DNA from: Jongsikchunia kroppenstedtii DSM 45133
Lineage (GTDB): Bacteria; Actinomycetota; Actinomycetes; Mycobacteriales; Mycobacteriaceae
Assembly (NCBI RefSeq): GCF_000380485.1
Contig: NZ_AQYG01000041.1
Location: 81,921 to 145,920 of the forward strand
Reading direction: 5' to 3'
Length of the DNA: 64,000 nt
Positions 51,944-61,942 of the stretch are shown here, piece after piece. The position numbers were made by a program, and so were the translations under genes. Positions within the stretch are counted from its first letter, which is position 1. The number at the start of each line of letters is the position of its first letter. The notes under the pieces are model-generated. The model saw nothing but the letters and a program-made list of their open reading frames with translations, did no database searches and was not told the origin of the DNA.

Positions 51944-53740
51944 GTGACTGCACGTAGAACGTCGCGTATCGCATCGTTGCTCCTGGTGGCGGCGCTCATC
52001 GGAATTCTCACGGTGGCCGGCGGCTGGAACACCCGGGCCGCCGCCGCACCCGCGGACAACTGCACGCCGCCCGGCATCGCGTCGGCATCGGCGGCGCCGA
52101 CGAACCTGGCCGCGGCCGAGACGGGCGCGGTCGACCGCTACACCACGCCCACGGTGACCCCCTTGGACCAGATCGACACCGCCGCTTTGGGTCTCAGCAA
52201 ACCCGGGACGATCTCCGTCGGCACCCTCTCGGACGCCGGGCCCAGCATCTGCGTCAACGGCAAGGGCGTCTTCACCGGATTCGACAACGAACTCCTCAAG
52301 GCCATCGCCGACAAGCTGCACCTCAAGATCGAGTTCTCCGGTACCGAGTTCGCCGGGCTGCTGTCGCAGGTCGCGAACCACCGGTTCGATGTCGGCTCCT
52401 CGTCGATCACCACCACCGACGCCCGCCGCCAGACCGTCGCCTTCACCAACGGCTACGACTTCGGCTACTTCTCGTTGGTCGTGCCCACCGACGGATCGAT
52501 CCACGGCTTCGGCCAGCTCGGCAAGTCCACCCGCATCGGCGTCGTGCAGGGGACCGTGCAGGACGACTACGTGGTCAACACCCTGCACCTGGATCCGGTG
52601 AAGTTCCCCGATTACGCCACCGCCTACGCGAATCTCAAGAGTGGCCTGATCGATGCCTGGGTGGCTCCGTCCGCACAGGCCGAGGGCGCCGTGAAGCCCG
52701 GCGACAACACGGCGATCGTCGAAAACACCTTCAGCGTCAACAATTTCGTCGCCTGGGCCGTCGCCAAGGACAACCCGCGCCTGGTCGACGCGCTCAACTC
52801 CGGACTGGACGCGATCATCGCCGACGGCACGTACGCCAAGCTCTACACCGACTGGGAGCCGCGCACGCTGCCGCCTGGCTGGAAGCCGGGCAGCAAGGCC
52901 GCGCCGATGCCGCAGTTCCCCGACTTCGCGAAGATCGCGGCCGAGCATGCCGCGACGCATCCCGGAAACCAGCCGGTCGCGCGGAAGAGCACGCTGCAGC
53001 AGCTCTCCGACACGTTCTTCGACTGGAGCCTGTACCGCCACGCGTTCCCCGACCTCATCAAAACCGGCCTGCCCAACACGCTCATCCTCGCGGTGGTCTC
53101 CGGCATCCTCGGCACGATCCTGGGCCTCTTGCTGGCCGTCGCGGGTATCTCCCGCTCCCGCTGGCTGCGATATCCGGCCCGGGTCTACACCGATATCTTC
53201 CGCGGACTGCCGGCGGTGGTCGTGATCCTGGTGATCGGCCTGGGCATCGGCCCGGTCGTCAAGGACATCACCGACAACAACCCGTACTGGCTGGGCGCGA
53301 TCGCGCTGGGCCTGCTCGCCGCCGCATACATCGGCGAGATCTTCCGGTCCGGCATCCAGAGCGTCGAGGCCGGCCAGATGGAGGCTGCCCGGGCGATCGG
53401 CTTCAGCTACCGCCAGTCGATGAGTCTGGTGGTGATCCCGCAGGGCGTGCGCCGGGTGCTGCCCGCCCTGATGAATCAGTTCATCAGCCTCATCAAGGAC
53501 AGCTCGCTGATCTACTTCCTGGGCCTGCTCGCCAGCCAGCGCGAGCTGTTCGCGGTCGGGCGCGATCTGAACGCGCAGACCGGCAACCTTTCTCCGCTCG
53601 TGGCCGCCGGAATCATGTACCTGGTGTTGACGATTCCGCTGACCCATCTCGTCAACTACATCGACAAACGGCTGCGCACCGGCAGACCCGAGGCCGCCGA
53701 TCCGAGCTCACCGATCGAACTCGCCGTGGAGAAGGGATGA
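51944..53740 (+). CDS. Amino-acid ABC transporter, fused substrate-binding protein and permease (GlnPH-like)
   Basis: A 598-residue fusion. A signal peptide (GTG 51944: [22 protein letters not shown]) precedes an SBP_bac_3 domain (about 70-300, starting '[13 protein letters not shown]' with '[14 protein letters not shown]' and '[14 protein letters not shown]'), then a His/Met-type permease domain (about 365-575) with '[23 protein letters not shown]' and the EAA loop '[30 protein letters not shown]' (in parts). Imports polar amino acids, probably glutamine or glutamate. ATGA overlap with the ATPase gene. Divergent from the hydrolase. Confidence 0.93.
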   Translation: MTARRTSRIASLLLVAALIGILTVAGGWNTRAAAAPADNCTPPGIASASAAPTNLAAAETGAVDRYTTPTVTPLDQIDTAALGLSKPGTISVGTLSDAGPSICVNGKGVFTGFDNELLKAIADKLHLKIEFSGTEFAGLLSQVANHRFDVGSSSITTTDARRQTVAFTNGYDFGYFSLVVPTDGSIHGFGQLGKSTRIGVVQGTVQDDYVVNTLHLDPVKFPDYATAYANLKSGLIDAWVAPSAQAEGAVKPGDNTAIVENTFSVNNFVAWAVAKDNPRLVDALNSGLDAIIADGTYAKLYTDWEPRTLPPGWKPGSKAAPMPQFPDFAKIAAEHAATHPGNQPVARKSTLQQLSDTFFDWSLYRHAFPDLIKTGLPNTLILAVVSGILGTILGLLLAVAGISRSRWLRYPARVYTDIFRGLPAVVVILVIGLGIGPVVKDITDNNPYWLGAIALGLLAAAYIGEIFRSGIQSVEAGQMEAARAIGFSYRQSMSLVVIPQGVRRVLPALMNQFISLIKDSSLIYFLGLLASQRELFAVGRDLNAQTGNLSPLVAAGIMYLVLTIPLTHLVNYIDKRLRTGRPEAADPSSPIELAVEKG

Positions 53741-54489
53741 GTACCGTGAATAGTCCTGCTTCCCAGCCTGTTTCGCTCACGGGCACCGATCTGCACCTGT
53801 CCTTCGGCAAGAATCACGTCCTGCGGGGCGTCGACATCCAGGTCGACGCCGGAACGACGACCACCGTCATCGGGCCGTCCGGGTCGGGCAAATCGACGCT
53901 GCTGCGGGTGCTCAACCGGCTGCACGAACCCGATCGCGGCGACATCCTGCTCGACGGCCGATCGGTGCTGGGAGACAACCCCGACGAGCTGCGCCGCCGC
54001 ATCGGGATGGTCTTCCAGCATTTCAATCTGTTCCCGCACAAGACCGTCGCCGACAACGTCGCCCTGGGGCCCCGGAAGCTGCGCGGGCTGGGCAAGGAGG
54101 AGGCGCGCGCCCTGGCGTTGCAGCAGTTGGAGGTCGTCGGACTCGGCGGCAAGGCCGATTCACGCCCGGCCAACCTGTCCGGCGGCCAGCAGCAGCGCGT
54201 CGCCATCGCCCGCGCACTCGCGATGTCGCCGCAGGTGATGTTCTTCGACGAGGCGACCTCGGCGCTCGATCCCGAGCTGGTCAAGGGCGTGCTGGCGCTG
54301 ATGACGGACCTCGCGACCCAGGGCATGACGCTGGTCGTGGTGACCCACGAAATGGGCTTCGCACGAACTGTTTCCGACAGCGTGCTGTTCATGGATCAGG
54401 GCGCTGTGGTCGAGACCGGACAGCCGGAGAAGATCTTCGAATCCGCCGAATCGGCTCGGCTGCGAACCTTTTTGGCGCAGGTTCTCTGA
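53737..54489 (+). CDS. Amino-acid ABC transporter ATP-binding protein (GlnQ-like)
   Basis: A 250-residue ATPase with Walker A '[12 protein letters not shown]', signature '[15 protein letters not shown]', Walker B '[14 protein letters not shown]' and H-loop '[11 protein letters not shown]', all in the polar-amino-acid (HisP/GlnQ) form. Translationally coupled to the fused binding-protein/permease gene, with which it makes a complete importer. Gene ends at 54489; no clear terminator follows. Confidence 0.96.
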   Translation: MSTVNSPASQPVSLTGTDLHLSFGKNHVLRGVDIQVDAGTTTTVIGPSGSGKSTLLRVLNRLHEPDRGDILLDGRSVLGDNPDELRRRIGMVFQHFNLFPHKTVADNVALGPRKLRGLGKEEARALALQQLEVVGLGGKADSRPANLSGGQQQRVAIARALAMSPQVMFFDEATSALDPELVKGVLALMTDLATQGMTLVVVTHEMGFARTVSDSVLFMDQGAVVETGQPEKIFESAESARLRTFLAQVL

Positions 54490-54589
54490 ATCCCGTTCCC
54501 GCCGCGGCATATAACAATTTCGACAATCCGGAGAAACGTCTCGGCCAACTCGGCAGATATTGAACCCGAACGTCGGCACACTGTACGGC

Positions 54590-55372
54590 GTGACGTATTC
54601 CAGATTCGTCGCGATCGGTGATAGTCAGACCGAAGGCATGGGCGACGGCGATGATCGGGCCGGATACCGCGGATGGGCGGACCGGCTCGCGGATCGGATC
54701 GCGTGCGTCAATCCCGAACTGCTGTACGCGAATCTGGCCGTACGCGGCAAGACGACCCGCGATGCCCGCATCGATCAACTGGAACCGGCGCTGGAGCTGC
54801 ACCCCGACCTGATCGCCGCGCCGCTCGGCATGAACGACGTGATCGGCCGGCATGACCTCGACGAGGTCGAGCGCGACCTGCACTACATCTATCGGCGCCT
54901 CGCCGAATCCGGTGCCACGGTATTGATTCCGACCTATCCGAACGTCGTGCGAACCATTCCGGTGGCGCGGCGGGTCGAGCCATGGCTGCTGCGGCTGAAC
55001 CAGGTGATGCGCGACTATGCCGACGAATTCGGTTTCGTGCTGGTGGATCTGTATGCCGCCCCGGTGTTCATCGATCTGCGCGCGTGGTCACGCGACCGAC
55101 TCCACGCCTCGCCGTTGGGTCACGATCGATTCGCAGCGGCCGCCGCGTATGCCCTCGGCCTTCCCGGTAGCGACCCGAATTGGGCTGTCCCGCAGCCGGG
55201 TTCACCCCGCAATGCGCGAGTCACCGAGCTTCTCCGGGACGCCCGGTGGGCGGTGGAGTTCTTCACGCCGTGGGTAATTCGCACGGTGCGCGGGGTGTCG
55301 ATGGGCGATGGTCGGGCCCCCAAACGCCCCGCGCTCGAACCGGTGATCAGCTGCCAGCCGGTGGCCGGCTGA
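54590..55372 (+). CDS. SGNH/GDSL hydrolase, tandem copy 1
   Basis: A 260-residue esterase-like protein with block I 'FVAIGDSQTEG' (Ser12), block III 'LGMND' (about 86-90) and block V 'DRLHASPLGH' (Asp/His about 180-190). No signal peptide, so cytoplasmic. GTG 54590 is chosen by analogy with copy 2; TTG 54560 is possible. About two thirds of residues agree with copy 2, which starts 52 bp after its stop: a tandem duplication. The substrate is unknown, probably a short acyl ester. Confidence 0.88.
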   Translation: MTYSRFVAIGDSQTEGMGDGDDRAGYRGWADRLADRIACVNPELLYANLAVRGKTTRDARIDQLEPALELHPDLIAAPLGMNDVIGRHDLDEVERDLHYIYRRLAESGATVLIPTYPNVVRTIPVARRVEPWLLRLNQVMRDYADEFGFVLVDLYAAPVFIDLRAWSRDRLHASPLGHDRFAAAAAYALGLPGSDPNWAVPQPGSPRNARVTELLRDARWAVEFFTPWVIRTVRGVSMGDGRAPKRPALEPVISCQPVAG

Positions 55373-55424
55373 GTCACAACAACCTCACAGCCTGGCCGCA
55401 TGTCCAGGTCGTACCATGGGCTAG

Positions 55425-56207
55425 GTGCCATACTCTCGATTCGTCGCCATAGGCGACAGCCAGACCGAGGGCATGTGCGACGGAGATGATCGGGCAGGCT
55501 ACCGGGGCTGGGCCGATCGATTGGCCGCGCGCATAGCCCAGGTCAACCCGGACCTGCTCTACGCGAATCTCGCGATCCGCGGCAAGAACACGCGCAATGT
55601 CCTCGCCGAGCAGCTGGAGCCGGCACTTGCACTCGAGCCGGATCTCATCGCAGCACCGCTCGGGATGAACGACGTCATCGGCCGCATCGAGCTCGCCGAT
55701 GTCGAGCGTGACCTGCGCGCCATCTACTCACGGCTCGCGGAATCCGGTGCGACCGTGCTGATCTCGACCTTCCCGAACATGCGCGACACCAATCCGTTCG
55801 GCAGGCGGTTCGAGCACAGGCTGTTACAGATCAACCAGATGATGCGCGACTTCGCCGAGGAATTCAGTTTCGTCCTCGCCGATCTGCACGCTGCACCCGT
55901 GCTGACCGATCGGCGGTCGTGGTCGCAGGACTACCTGCATGCCTCACCGTCAGGGCACGATCGATTCGCCGCCGGTGCGGCCTACGCGCTGGGCCTACCG
56001 GGCAGTGACCCGGATTGGGGTGCGCGGCACGGTGATCCGAAGAGTCGCAACGCGCTCGTCGGCGTGGTACAGGACGTCCGCTGGCTGGTCGTGTTCCTGA
56101 CCCCCTGGCTCATCCGGAAGGTGCGCGGCATCTCACTTGGGGACGGCCGCACGCCCAAACGCCCTGACCTGCAGCCCGTGCTCGGCTCGGCGTTCCCGCC
56201 GCTCTGA
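55425..56207 (+). CDS. SGNH/GDSL hydrolase, tandem copy 2
   Basis: A 260-residue paralogue of the preceding gene with the same catalytic blocks ('FVAIGDSQTEG', 'LGMNDVIGR', 'DYLHASPSGHDRF') and the same C-terminal 'VRGISLGDGRTPKRP'. GTG start at 55425. Identical length and the same GTG-x-Tyr-Ser start support recent tandem duplication followed by divergence. Catalytic Ser, Asn, Asp and His are all retained in both copies. Confidence 0.88.
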   Translation: MPYSRFVAIGDSQTEGMCDGDDRAGYRGWADRLAARIAQVNPDLLYANLAIRGKNTRNVLAEQLEPALALEPDLIAAPLGMNDVIGRIELADVERDLRAIYSRLAESGATVLISTFPNMRDTNPFGRRFEHRLLQINQMMRDFAEEFSFVLADLHAAPVLTDRRSWSQDYLHASPSGHDRFAAGAAYALGLPGSDPDWGARHGDPKSRNALVGVVQDVRWLVVFLTPWLIRKVRGISLGDGRTPKRPDLQPVLGSAFPPL

Positions 56208-56255
56208 CGGGGATTCGCGGCACTCAACAGCGAATCACCTCCGCCATCTCAGCGC

Positions 56256-56426
56256 TCAGTAGCCCGGCGGCGGGTTCCCCGGCAGCACCGGCGGCGCGTC
56301 ATCTGGCGCGACAAAGGCACCGATCTGGCGGAACAAGGTGTCGCCGCCGTTGACGTACGAGCCGTCTGGACCGAGCAGCAGCGTAGAGATGTATGAGATC
56401 GCGACCGCGCCGTTGCGGAAATGCAT
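56256..56426 (-). pseudogene. Probable 5'-truncated gene fragment
   Basis: 56 codons from ATG 56426 to TGA 56256 with strongly coding composition ('AVAISYISTLLLGPDGSYVNGG' region, then a Pro-rich end). The frame is open further to about 56450 and then runs into the palindromic repeat copy 2. I do not recognise the family. It is read as the 3' end of a gene whose front was lost; a genuine small protein is also possible. Confidence 0.45.
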
Positions 56427-56467
56427 GTCGACGCTGGCCGGCACAAGTGTCTGCTCCCCTGACGACG

Positions 56468-56537
56468 AAATCCGCGCCGCTTTCGTGGATCTGCGCCAGT
56501 TGCAGTCGGCGCGCATGCATGAACGCGGCGCGGATTT
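56468..56537. repeat. Nested palindromic repeat, copy 2
   Basis: Same element as 37417-37485: AAATCCGCGCCGCTTTCGTG at the left and GGCGCGGATTT at the right, with the inner arms partly decayed. The first 23 bases are identical between copies. It lies between the gene fragment and the end of the DoxX gene. Confidence 0.88.
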
Positions 56538-56571
56538 CGCCAGGGCGACTTCAGATTTCGCTAGCGCAACT

Positions 56572-56964
56572 TCAGTCCTGGCCGACAACGCTCAGCAGGC
56601 CGCCGATGAGCGAGGCGTTCTTGAAGAACTGGATCCGCTGCATGGCCTGCATCTGCGGATCCTCGATCTCCCAGAAGCGGTGCCCGGCGAGCGTTGTCGG
56701 GATCAGCGAGCCGACGAGCGCCAGCGCGGCCAACTTCGGCTTGATCCCGAGCGCGAGCGCCGAACCGGCGCCGACCTGTACGACTGCATTGACCAGCACC
56801 AATTTCTCGGGATCGGTGAGCTGCGACGGCACCGTGTCCGGCAGCTGCTCCGTCAGCGGCTCGACCATGCCGGCCGCGTGCGAGGGATTCTGCAGGTGAT
56901 TCACCCCGGCCGAGACGAAGATCGATGCCAGCAGCGGACGAGCGACGATACGGGTGAGCTTCAT
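56572..56964 (-). CDS. DoxX family membrane protein
   Basis: A 130-residue protein with four membrane segments and the DoxX signatures 'ARPLLASIFVSAGVNHLQNP' at the N-terminus and 'FFKNASLIGGLL' at the C-terminus. DoxX members in mycobacteria act in thiol/redox homeostasis together with SodA and SseA; neither is here. ATG 56964 has AGGAGG upstream; the longer frame to 57021 is rejected. Single gene. Confidence 0.92.
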   Translation of the reverse strand: MKLTRIVARPLLASIFVSAGVNHLQNPSHAAGMVEPLTEQLPDTVPSQLTDPEKLVLVNAVVQVGAGSALALGIKPKLAALALVGSLIPTTLAGHRFWEIEDPQMQAMQRIQFFKNASLIGGLLSVVGQD

Positions 56965-57020
56965 GCGGACCTCCTGTTTGTGAGCTACGCGTACCAACCT
57001 AGCGCTATCGCGAGACGGCA

Positions 57021-57056
57021 ATCGGCCCGGTTCCCCTGATGGGGAACCGGGCCGAT
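57021..57056. terminator. Perfect 16-bp-arm hairpin after fadB
   Basis: ATCGGCCCGGTTCCCC, TGAT loop, and the exact reverse complement, 36 bp beyond the fadB stop. No T-run follows on the minus strand, so it is a tail-less hairpin terminator of the kind common in actinobacteria; it would also shield the DoxX gene. Confidence 0.75.
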
Positions 57057-57091
57057 TAGACCGAATTACCGATTAGCTCAGCAATTTTGAC

Positions 57092-59263
57092 TCACTTGAG
57101 CTTCTCGCCCTTCGAGGCCTTCTCGACCAGCGAGGCCGGTGGCTCGAAGTGCGAACCGTACTTCGACGCCAGGTCACGGGCCCGGTCGACGAAGCCCTGC
57201 AGGCCGCCCTCGTACTGGTTGATGTACTGGACGACGCCGCCGGTCCAGGCCGGGAACCCGATACCGAAGATCGAGCCGATGTTGGCATCCGGAATCGAGG
57301 TGAGCACGCCCTCGTCGAAGCACTTGACAGTCTCCAGCGCCTCGGCGAAGAGCATGCGCTCCTTCATGTCCTCCAGCGGGATCTCGACGCTGCCCGACTT
57401 GAAATGGTCGCGCAGGCCCGGCCACAGCAGGTCGCGCTTGCCATCGGTGTAGTCGTAGAAGCCCTTGCCGTCCTTCTTGCCGGTGCGGCCCTCCTCGACC
57501 AGCCAGTCGATGACCGCATAGGAACCGTGCTGCGGGAACTCCTTGCCCTCGGCCTTGGCCGCCGCTTCGGTCTCCTTGCGGATCTTCTGCGGCAGGGTCA
57601 GCGTCAGCTCGTCCATCAGCTGCAGCGGCGCGGCCGGGTAGCCGGCCTGGGTGCCCGCGTGTTCGATGAACGCCGGCTCGATGCCCTCACCGACGGCCGC
57701 GACGGCCTCGTTGATGAAGGTGCCGATGACGCGGCTGGTGAAGAACCCGCGGCTGTCGTTGACGACGATCGGGGTCTTGCGGATCTGCAGCGTGTAGTCG
57801 ATGACCTTCGCCAGTACCGCGTCAGACGTCTTGGCGCCCTTGATGATCTCCACCAGCGGCATCTTGTCGACCGGCGAGAAGAAGTGGATGCCGATGAAGT
57901 CCTCGGCCCGCTTCACGCCCTCGGCCAGGATGGTGATCGGCAGGGTCGAGGTGTTCGAGCCCAGCACTGCATCCGGCTCGACGATGTCCTCGATCTCCTG
58001 GAACACCTTGTTCTTGACCTCGACCGACTCGAACGCGGCCTCGATCACGAAGTCGACGCCCTTGAAATCGGCGGGATCGACGGTCGGGGTGATCCGCGCC
58101 AGCAGCGCGTCCGACTTCTCCTTGGTGGTCTTGCCCCGCGAAAGCGCCTTCTCCTCAAGCTTTTCGGAGTAGCCCTTGCCCCGCTTGGCAGCCTCGATGT
58201 CGATGTCCTTGAGGACGACCTCGATGCCGGCCTTCGCCGAGACGTACGCGATGGCCGCGCCCATCATGCCGGCGCCGATGACGCCGACCTTCTTGGCCGT
58301 GTACTTGTCGTAGCCCTCGGGCCGCGAGCCACCACCGTTGATGTGCTGCAGGTCGAAGAAGAACGCCTTGATCATGTTCTGCGCGACCTGACCGGTGACC
58401 AGCGAGACGAAGTAGCGGGTCTCGATGATGTCGGCGGTGTCGACGTCGACGTACGCGCCCTCGATGGCCGCGGCGAGGATCGCCCGTGGGGCCGGCATGT
58501 TGGCGCCCTTGATCTGCTTGCGCAGGATGGCCGGGAACGCCGGCAGGTTGGCGGCCACGGCCGGACTGGTGGGAGCGCCGCCGGGGATCTTGTAGCCCTT
58601 GACGTCCCAGGGCTGCTGAGCCTCGGGGTTCTCGGCGATCCACTTCTTGGCGGCCGGGATGAGCTCGTCGACGGTGCCGACGACCTCGTCGATGAGGCCC
58701 ATCTCCTTGGCCTTGGCCGGCTTCAGCCGCGGGCCCTGCAGCAGTACGCCCATCAGCGCGTTCTGGAAGCCCAGGAGCCGCACGGTGCGAACCACGCCGC
58801 CGCCACCGGGGAGCAGACCCAGGGTGACCTCGGGGAGGCCGAGCTGGTTGCCCTTGACGTCGGCCGCGATGCGGTGGTGGGTGTGCAGCGTGAGCTCCAG
58901 GCCACCGCCGAGAGCGGCGCCATTGATCGCCGAAACCACCGGCTTGCCAAGGGTTTCCAGGCGCCGCAGCACCTTCTTCATCCCGTTGGTGCGCTCGGTG
59001 ATCTGAGTCGCGATCTCCTGCTTGGTCTGCGTCCGCTCGGCGGTCATGTCCTTGAGGTCGCCGCCGGCGAAGAAGGTCTTCTTCGCCGAGGTCAGGACGA
59101 CACCGGTGATGTCGTCCTTCTCCGCCTCGAGACGATCGACGGTCGCGGCGATCGAGTCCATGAACGTCTGGTTCATGGTGTTGGCGCCCTGGGACTTGTC
59201 GTCCATGGTCAGGATAACGACGCCGTCCGCGTCCTTCTCCCACACAATCATGTTGTCAGTCAT
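57092..59263 (-). CDS. fadB: FadB, trifunctional enoyl-CoA hydratase / 3-hydroxyacyl-CoA dehydrogenase
   Basis: A 723-residue alpha subunit of the fatty-acid beta-oxidation complex. The N-terminal crotonase domain has oxyanion-hole segments 'FFAGGDLKDMT' (about 64-74) and 'GAALGGGLELTLHTHHRIAADV' with 'LPEVTLGLLPGGGG'; the dehydrogenase domain has 'VGVIGAGMMGAAIAYVSAKAG' (about 331-351) and 'GIHFFSPVDKMPLVEI'. It hydrates enoyl-CoA and oxidises hydroxyacyl-CoA. The mycobacterial counterpart is Rv0860, forming an alpha2beta2 complex with FadA (Rv0859). It follows fadA by 36 bp on the same strand. Terminator hairpin at 57021-57056. Confidence 0.95.
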   Translation of the reverse strand: MTDNMIVWEKDADGVVILTMDDKSQGANTMNQTFMDSIAATVDRLEAEKDDITGVVLTSAKKTFFAGGDLKDMTAERTQTKQEIATQITERTNGMKKVLRRLETLGKPVVSAINGAALGGGLELTLHTHHRIAADVKGNQLGLPEVTLGLLPGGGGVVRTVRLLGFQNALMGVLLQGPRLKPAKAKEMGLIDEVVGTVDELIPAAKKWIAENPEAQQPWDVKGYKIPGGAPTSPAVAANLPAFPAILRKQIKGANMPAPRAILAAAIEGAYVDVDTADIIETRYFVSLVTGQVAQNMIKAFFFDLQHINGGGSRPEGYDKYTAKKVGVIGAGMMGAAIAYVSAKAGIEVVLKDIDIEAAKRGKGYSEKLEEKALSRGKTTKEKSDALLARITPTVDPADFKGVDFVIEAAFESVEVKNKVFQEIEDIVEPDAVLGSNTSTLPITILAEGVKRAEDFIGIHFFSPVDKMPLVEIIKGAKTSDAVLAKVIDYTLQIRKTPIVVNDSRGFFTSRVIGTFINEAVAAVGEGIEPAFIEHAGTQAGYPAAPLQLMDELTLTLPQKIRKETEAAAKAEGKEFPQHGSYAVIDWLVEEGRTGKKDGKGFYDYTDGKRDLLWPGLRDHFKSGSVEIPLEDMKERMLFAEALETVKCFDEGVLTSIPDANIGSIFGIGFPAWTGGVVQYINQYEGGLQGFVDRARDLASKYGSHFEPPASLVEKASKGEKLK

Positions 59264-59299
59264 AGCTTTTCAGTGATTCTTTCTGTGTGATCTTGCGGC

Positions 59300-60508
59300 T
59301 CAGAGGCGTTCGATGACAGTCGCGACGCCCATGCCGCCGCCGATACAGAGGGTGACCAGGCCGTAGCGCCCGCCGGTGCGCTCGAGCTCGTCGAGGCAGG
59401 TGCCCAGGATCATCGCGCCGGTGGCACCGAGCGGGTGGCCCATGGCGATGGCGCCACCGTTGACGTTGACCTTGCTGTGCGGGATGCCCAGGTCCTTCTC
59501 CCACTTCATGACGACCGACGCGAAAGCCTCGTTGAGCTCGTAGACGTCGATGTCCTCGGTGGTGAGGCCGGCCTTCTTCAGCGCCAGCTCGGTGGCCGGG
59601 GTGGGGCCGGTGAGCATGATCGACGGCTCGCTGCCGATCTCGGCGAACGTGACGATGCGGCCGCGCGGGGCCAGGCCGTTACGCTTGCCCGCCTCCTCGT
59701 TACCGATCAGCACCAGGCCGGAGCCATCGACGATGCCGGAGCTGTTGCCGCCGGTGTGCACGTGGTTGACCTTCTCCACCTGCGGGTACTTCTGCATCAC
59801 CACATCGTCGAAACCGGCCATGTCGGCCAGGCCCTGGAACGCCGGCTTGAGCTTGCCGAGCTGCTCGACGGTGGTGCCGGGGCGCATGTGCTCGTCATGG
59901 TCGAGGACCACGACGCCGTTGATGTCGGTGACCGGGATGACCGACTTCGCGAAAAGCCCTGCCTCCCAAGCCTTGGCGGCACGCGCCTGCGACTCGGCGG
60001 CGAACGCGTCGACGTCCTCGCGGCTGAAGCCCTCCATGGTGGCGATCAGGTCGGCACCGATGCCCTGCGGGGCGATGTAGTTGTCGTATGCGGTGGCCGG
60101 GTCCATGAACAGGGCGCCGCCGTCGGAGCCCATCGGCACGCGCGACATCGACTCCACACCACCGGCGAGCACCAGGTCATCGAAGCCCGAGGCGACCTTG
60201 GCGGCGGCCAGGTTGACGGCCTCCAGGCCGGACGCGCAGAAGCGGTTGATCTGGGTACCGGGGACGCTCTGACCGAGGCCCGACACGAGCGCTGCGGTAC
60301 GCGCGATGACCGCGCCCTGCTCGCCGACCGGCGAGACGACACCGAGCACCACGTCGTTGACGTCGGTGGGATCGAGGCTGCCGTGACGCGCCAACAGATC
60401 CTTGATCAGTCCCGAAACCAGGTCGATCGGCTTGACACTGTGCAGCGCGCCGCCGCGCTGCTTGCCACGAGGCGTCCGAACGGCCTCGTAGATGAACGCA
60501 TCACTCAT
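59300..60508 (-). CDS. fadA: FadA, acetyl-CoA C-acyltransferase
   Basis: A 402-residue thiolase, the beta subunit of the beta-oxidation complex. It has the acyl-accepting Cys91 in '[11 protein letters not shown]', '[11 protein letters not shown]' and '[20 protein letters not shown]', and the C-terminal '[16 protein letters not shown]' with the second Cys. ATG 60508 has AAGGA upstream; the frame extends to 60526 without a better start. First gene of the fadA-fadB operon; 182 bp of intergenic DNA separate it from the divergent double-domain TetR gene, which probably regulates it. Confidence 0.96.
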   Translation of the reverse strand: MSDAFIYEAVRTPRGKQRGGALHSVKPIDLVSGLIKDLLARHGSLDPTDVNDVVLGVVSPVGEQGAVIARTAALVSGLGQSVPGTQINRFCASGLEAVNLAAAKVASGFDDLVLAGGVESMSRVPMGSDGGALFMDPATAYDNYIAPQGIGADLIATMEGFSREDVDAFAAESQARAAKAWEAGLFAKSVIPVTDINGVVVLDHDEHMRPGTTVEQLGKLKPAFQGLADMAGFDDVVMQKYPQVEKVNHVHTGGNSSGIVDGSGLVLIGNEEAGKRNGLAPRGRIVTFAEIGSEPSIMLTGPTPATELALKKAGLTTEDIDVYELNEAFASVVMKWEKDLGIPHSKVNVNGGAIAMGHPLGATGAMILGTCLDELERTGGRYGLVTLCIGGGMGVATVIERL

Positions 60509-60614
60509 TGCGATGTCCTTTCGCATGTATTCCGCTGAAGATCGGCGTTGTGCCGGTTCGCAGACGCCGCCCCACGGAGGGGCCCGAAGGGGGCGTGCGG
60601 TACCAGGCTAACGC

Positions 60615-60631
60615 GCCATAACTTATTTGGC
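60615..60631. promoter_or_regulatory. Weak palindrome in the fadA/tetR intergenic region
   Basis: GCCATAACTTATTTGGC, with 5 of 8 positions symmetrical and the only A/T-rich stretch in the region; it lies about 60 bp from the TetR start and 107 bp from fadA. Possible operator for the double TetR protein. Weak on its own. Confidence 0.3.
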
Positions 60632-60690
60632 TATACCCCCTGATCAACATGCTGGGCGAGCGCCGAAGATTGCGCTAGGGTGCATTCACA

Positions 60691-61938
60691 ATGTCTCCAG
60701 AATCCGGCGCCGCTCCGGCGACCTCATCGGTCACCGCATCCGGCCGCGCCCGCCCGGCCGACCGGCGTGCGCGGCTGATCAGCCATGCCACCGGGCTGTT
60801 TCTGGAGAAGGGATATTCGCAGGTATCGATGGCCGACATCGCCCGCGCCGCCGGGGTCACCGCACCCGCGCTCTATCGGCATTTCGCCGACAAGCAGGAC
60901 ACCCTGGCGGCCGCGGTGCTCGCCGGCGTCGAGGATCTCGAGGCCTGCACCGACGCGGCGCTCGCGCCCCGAGCCGACGGCACCGCGCCGTCCCGAGACC
61001 AGATCGTCGACACCATCGCCGGGCTGGCGGTGCACCGGCCGGACGCGGCCGTGCTCTGGCGCTGGAACAGCGACTTCCTCTCCGACAAGCAGAACGTCGA
61101 GGTCGCCCGGCGTACGCGCGCGGTGCTGACCCGCTGGGCCGACGCCCTGCTGCACGACCGTCCCGAACTCCAGTCGCGCACCTGCGAGCAGCTCGCCTGG
61201 GCGATCCTGTCGGTCACCGGCAGCCTCACCGTGCACGGCACCCGCATTCCGGCGTCCCGTGCTCGGGCGATGATCGCCGCCACCGTGGTGCGGCTGCTCG
61301 AACTCGACCCGACCGACATTCCGCCGCTGGCCGATTCGCCCATCGCGCACCCCAGCCCCGCCGGACGTCGCGACGAGATCATGGATGCCGCCTCGGATCT
61401 GTTCCGGCTGCGCGGCTTCGCCGACGTCGGGGTGGACGAGATCGGTGCAGCAGTCGGAATCTCCGGACCCAGTGTGTACAAACACTTTTCGAACAAGGCC
61501 GAGATCCTGCTGTCGATCTCGCGGCGCAACGCCAGCCGTCTCGACGCCACGGTTATCGCGGCGTATTCGCAGACCAGCGATCCGGCCGACCGCCTGCGTG
61601 CGCTGGTCGACAGCTATGTCCAGGTCCTCACCGCGACACCCGATCTCACCGTGTCGTTCAGCAACCGGGCCGCGCTGCACGACGTTCCGGCGGCCGCCGA
61701 TCTGGTCACGGTGCAGCGCACCTATGTCCGCCGCTGGATCGACCTCTACGGCCTACTGCACCCCGAGCTCACCGAGGCCGAGCGAGCCGTGTCGGTGCAC
61801 GCCGCGCTGACCATCGTGAACGATGCGATGCGGGTGCGTCGCAACTGGCGCCGGGTCGACGACGGTGTGCTGCGCGGCGCACAGATCAGCGGGACTCTCG
61901 CATACCTGGCCAAAGGCGCCCTCGGTATTGCAAGCTAG
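60691..61938 (+). CDS. TetR-family regulator with two TetR units in one chain
   Basis: A 415-residue protein, twice the usual TetR length. Two complete helix-turn-helix regions are visible: 'RRARLISHATGLFLEKGYSQVSMADIARAAGVTAPALYRHFADKQ' (about 25-69, in parts) and 'RRDEIMDAASDLFRLRGFADVGVDEIGAAVGISGPSVYKHFSNKAE' (about 226-271), each followed by a helical ligand-type domain. A monomer could thus mimic a TetR dimer. It is divergent from fadA-fadB and so probably a fatty acid or acyl-CoA regulator. Its stop is 4 bp from the adenylate cyclase start. ATG 60691. Confidence 0.9.
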   Translation: MSPESGAAPATSSVTASGRARPADRRARLISHATGLFLEKGYSQVSMADIARAAGVTAPALYRHFADKQDTLAAAVLAGVEDLEACTDAALAPRADGTAPSRDQIVDTIAGLAVHRPDAAVLWRWNSDFLSDKQNVEVARRTRAVLTRWADALLHDRPELQSRTCEQLAWAILSVTGSLTVHGTRIPASRARAMIAATVVRLLELDPTDIPPLADSPIAHPSPAGRRDEIMDAASDLFRLRGFADVGVDEIGAAVGISGPSVYKHFSNKAEILLSISRRNASRLDATVIAAYSQTSDPADRLRALVDSYVQVLTATPDLTVSFSNRAALHDVPAAADLVTVQRTYVRRWIDLYGLLHPELTEAERAVSVHAALTIVNDAMRVRRNWRRVDDGVLRGAQISGTLAYLAKGALGIAS

Positions 61939-61942
61939 ATCG

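Noticed and set aside
57149..59290. 713-codon open frame on the plus strand
   Set aside because: Shadow of fadB, which is unmistakable.
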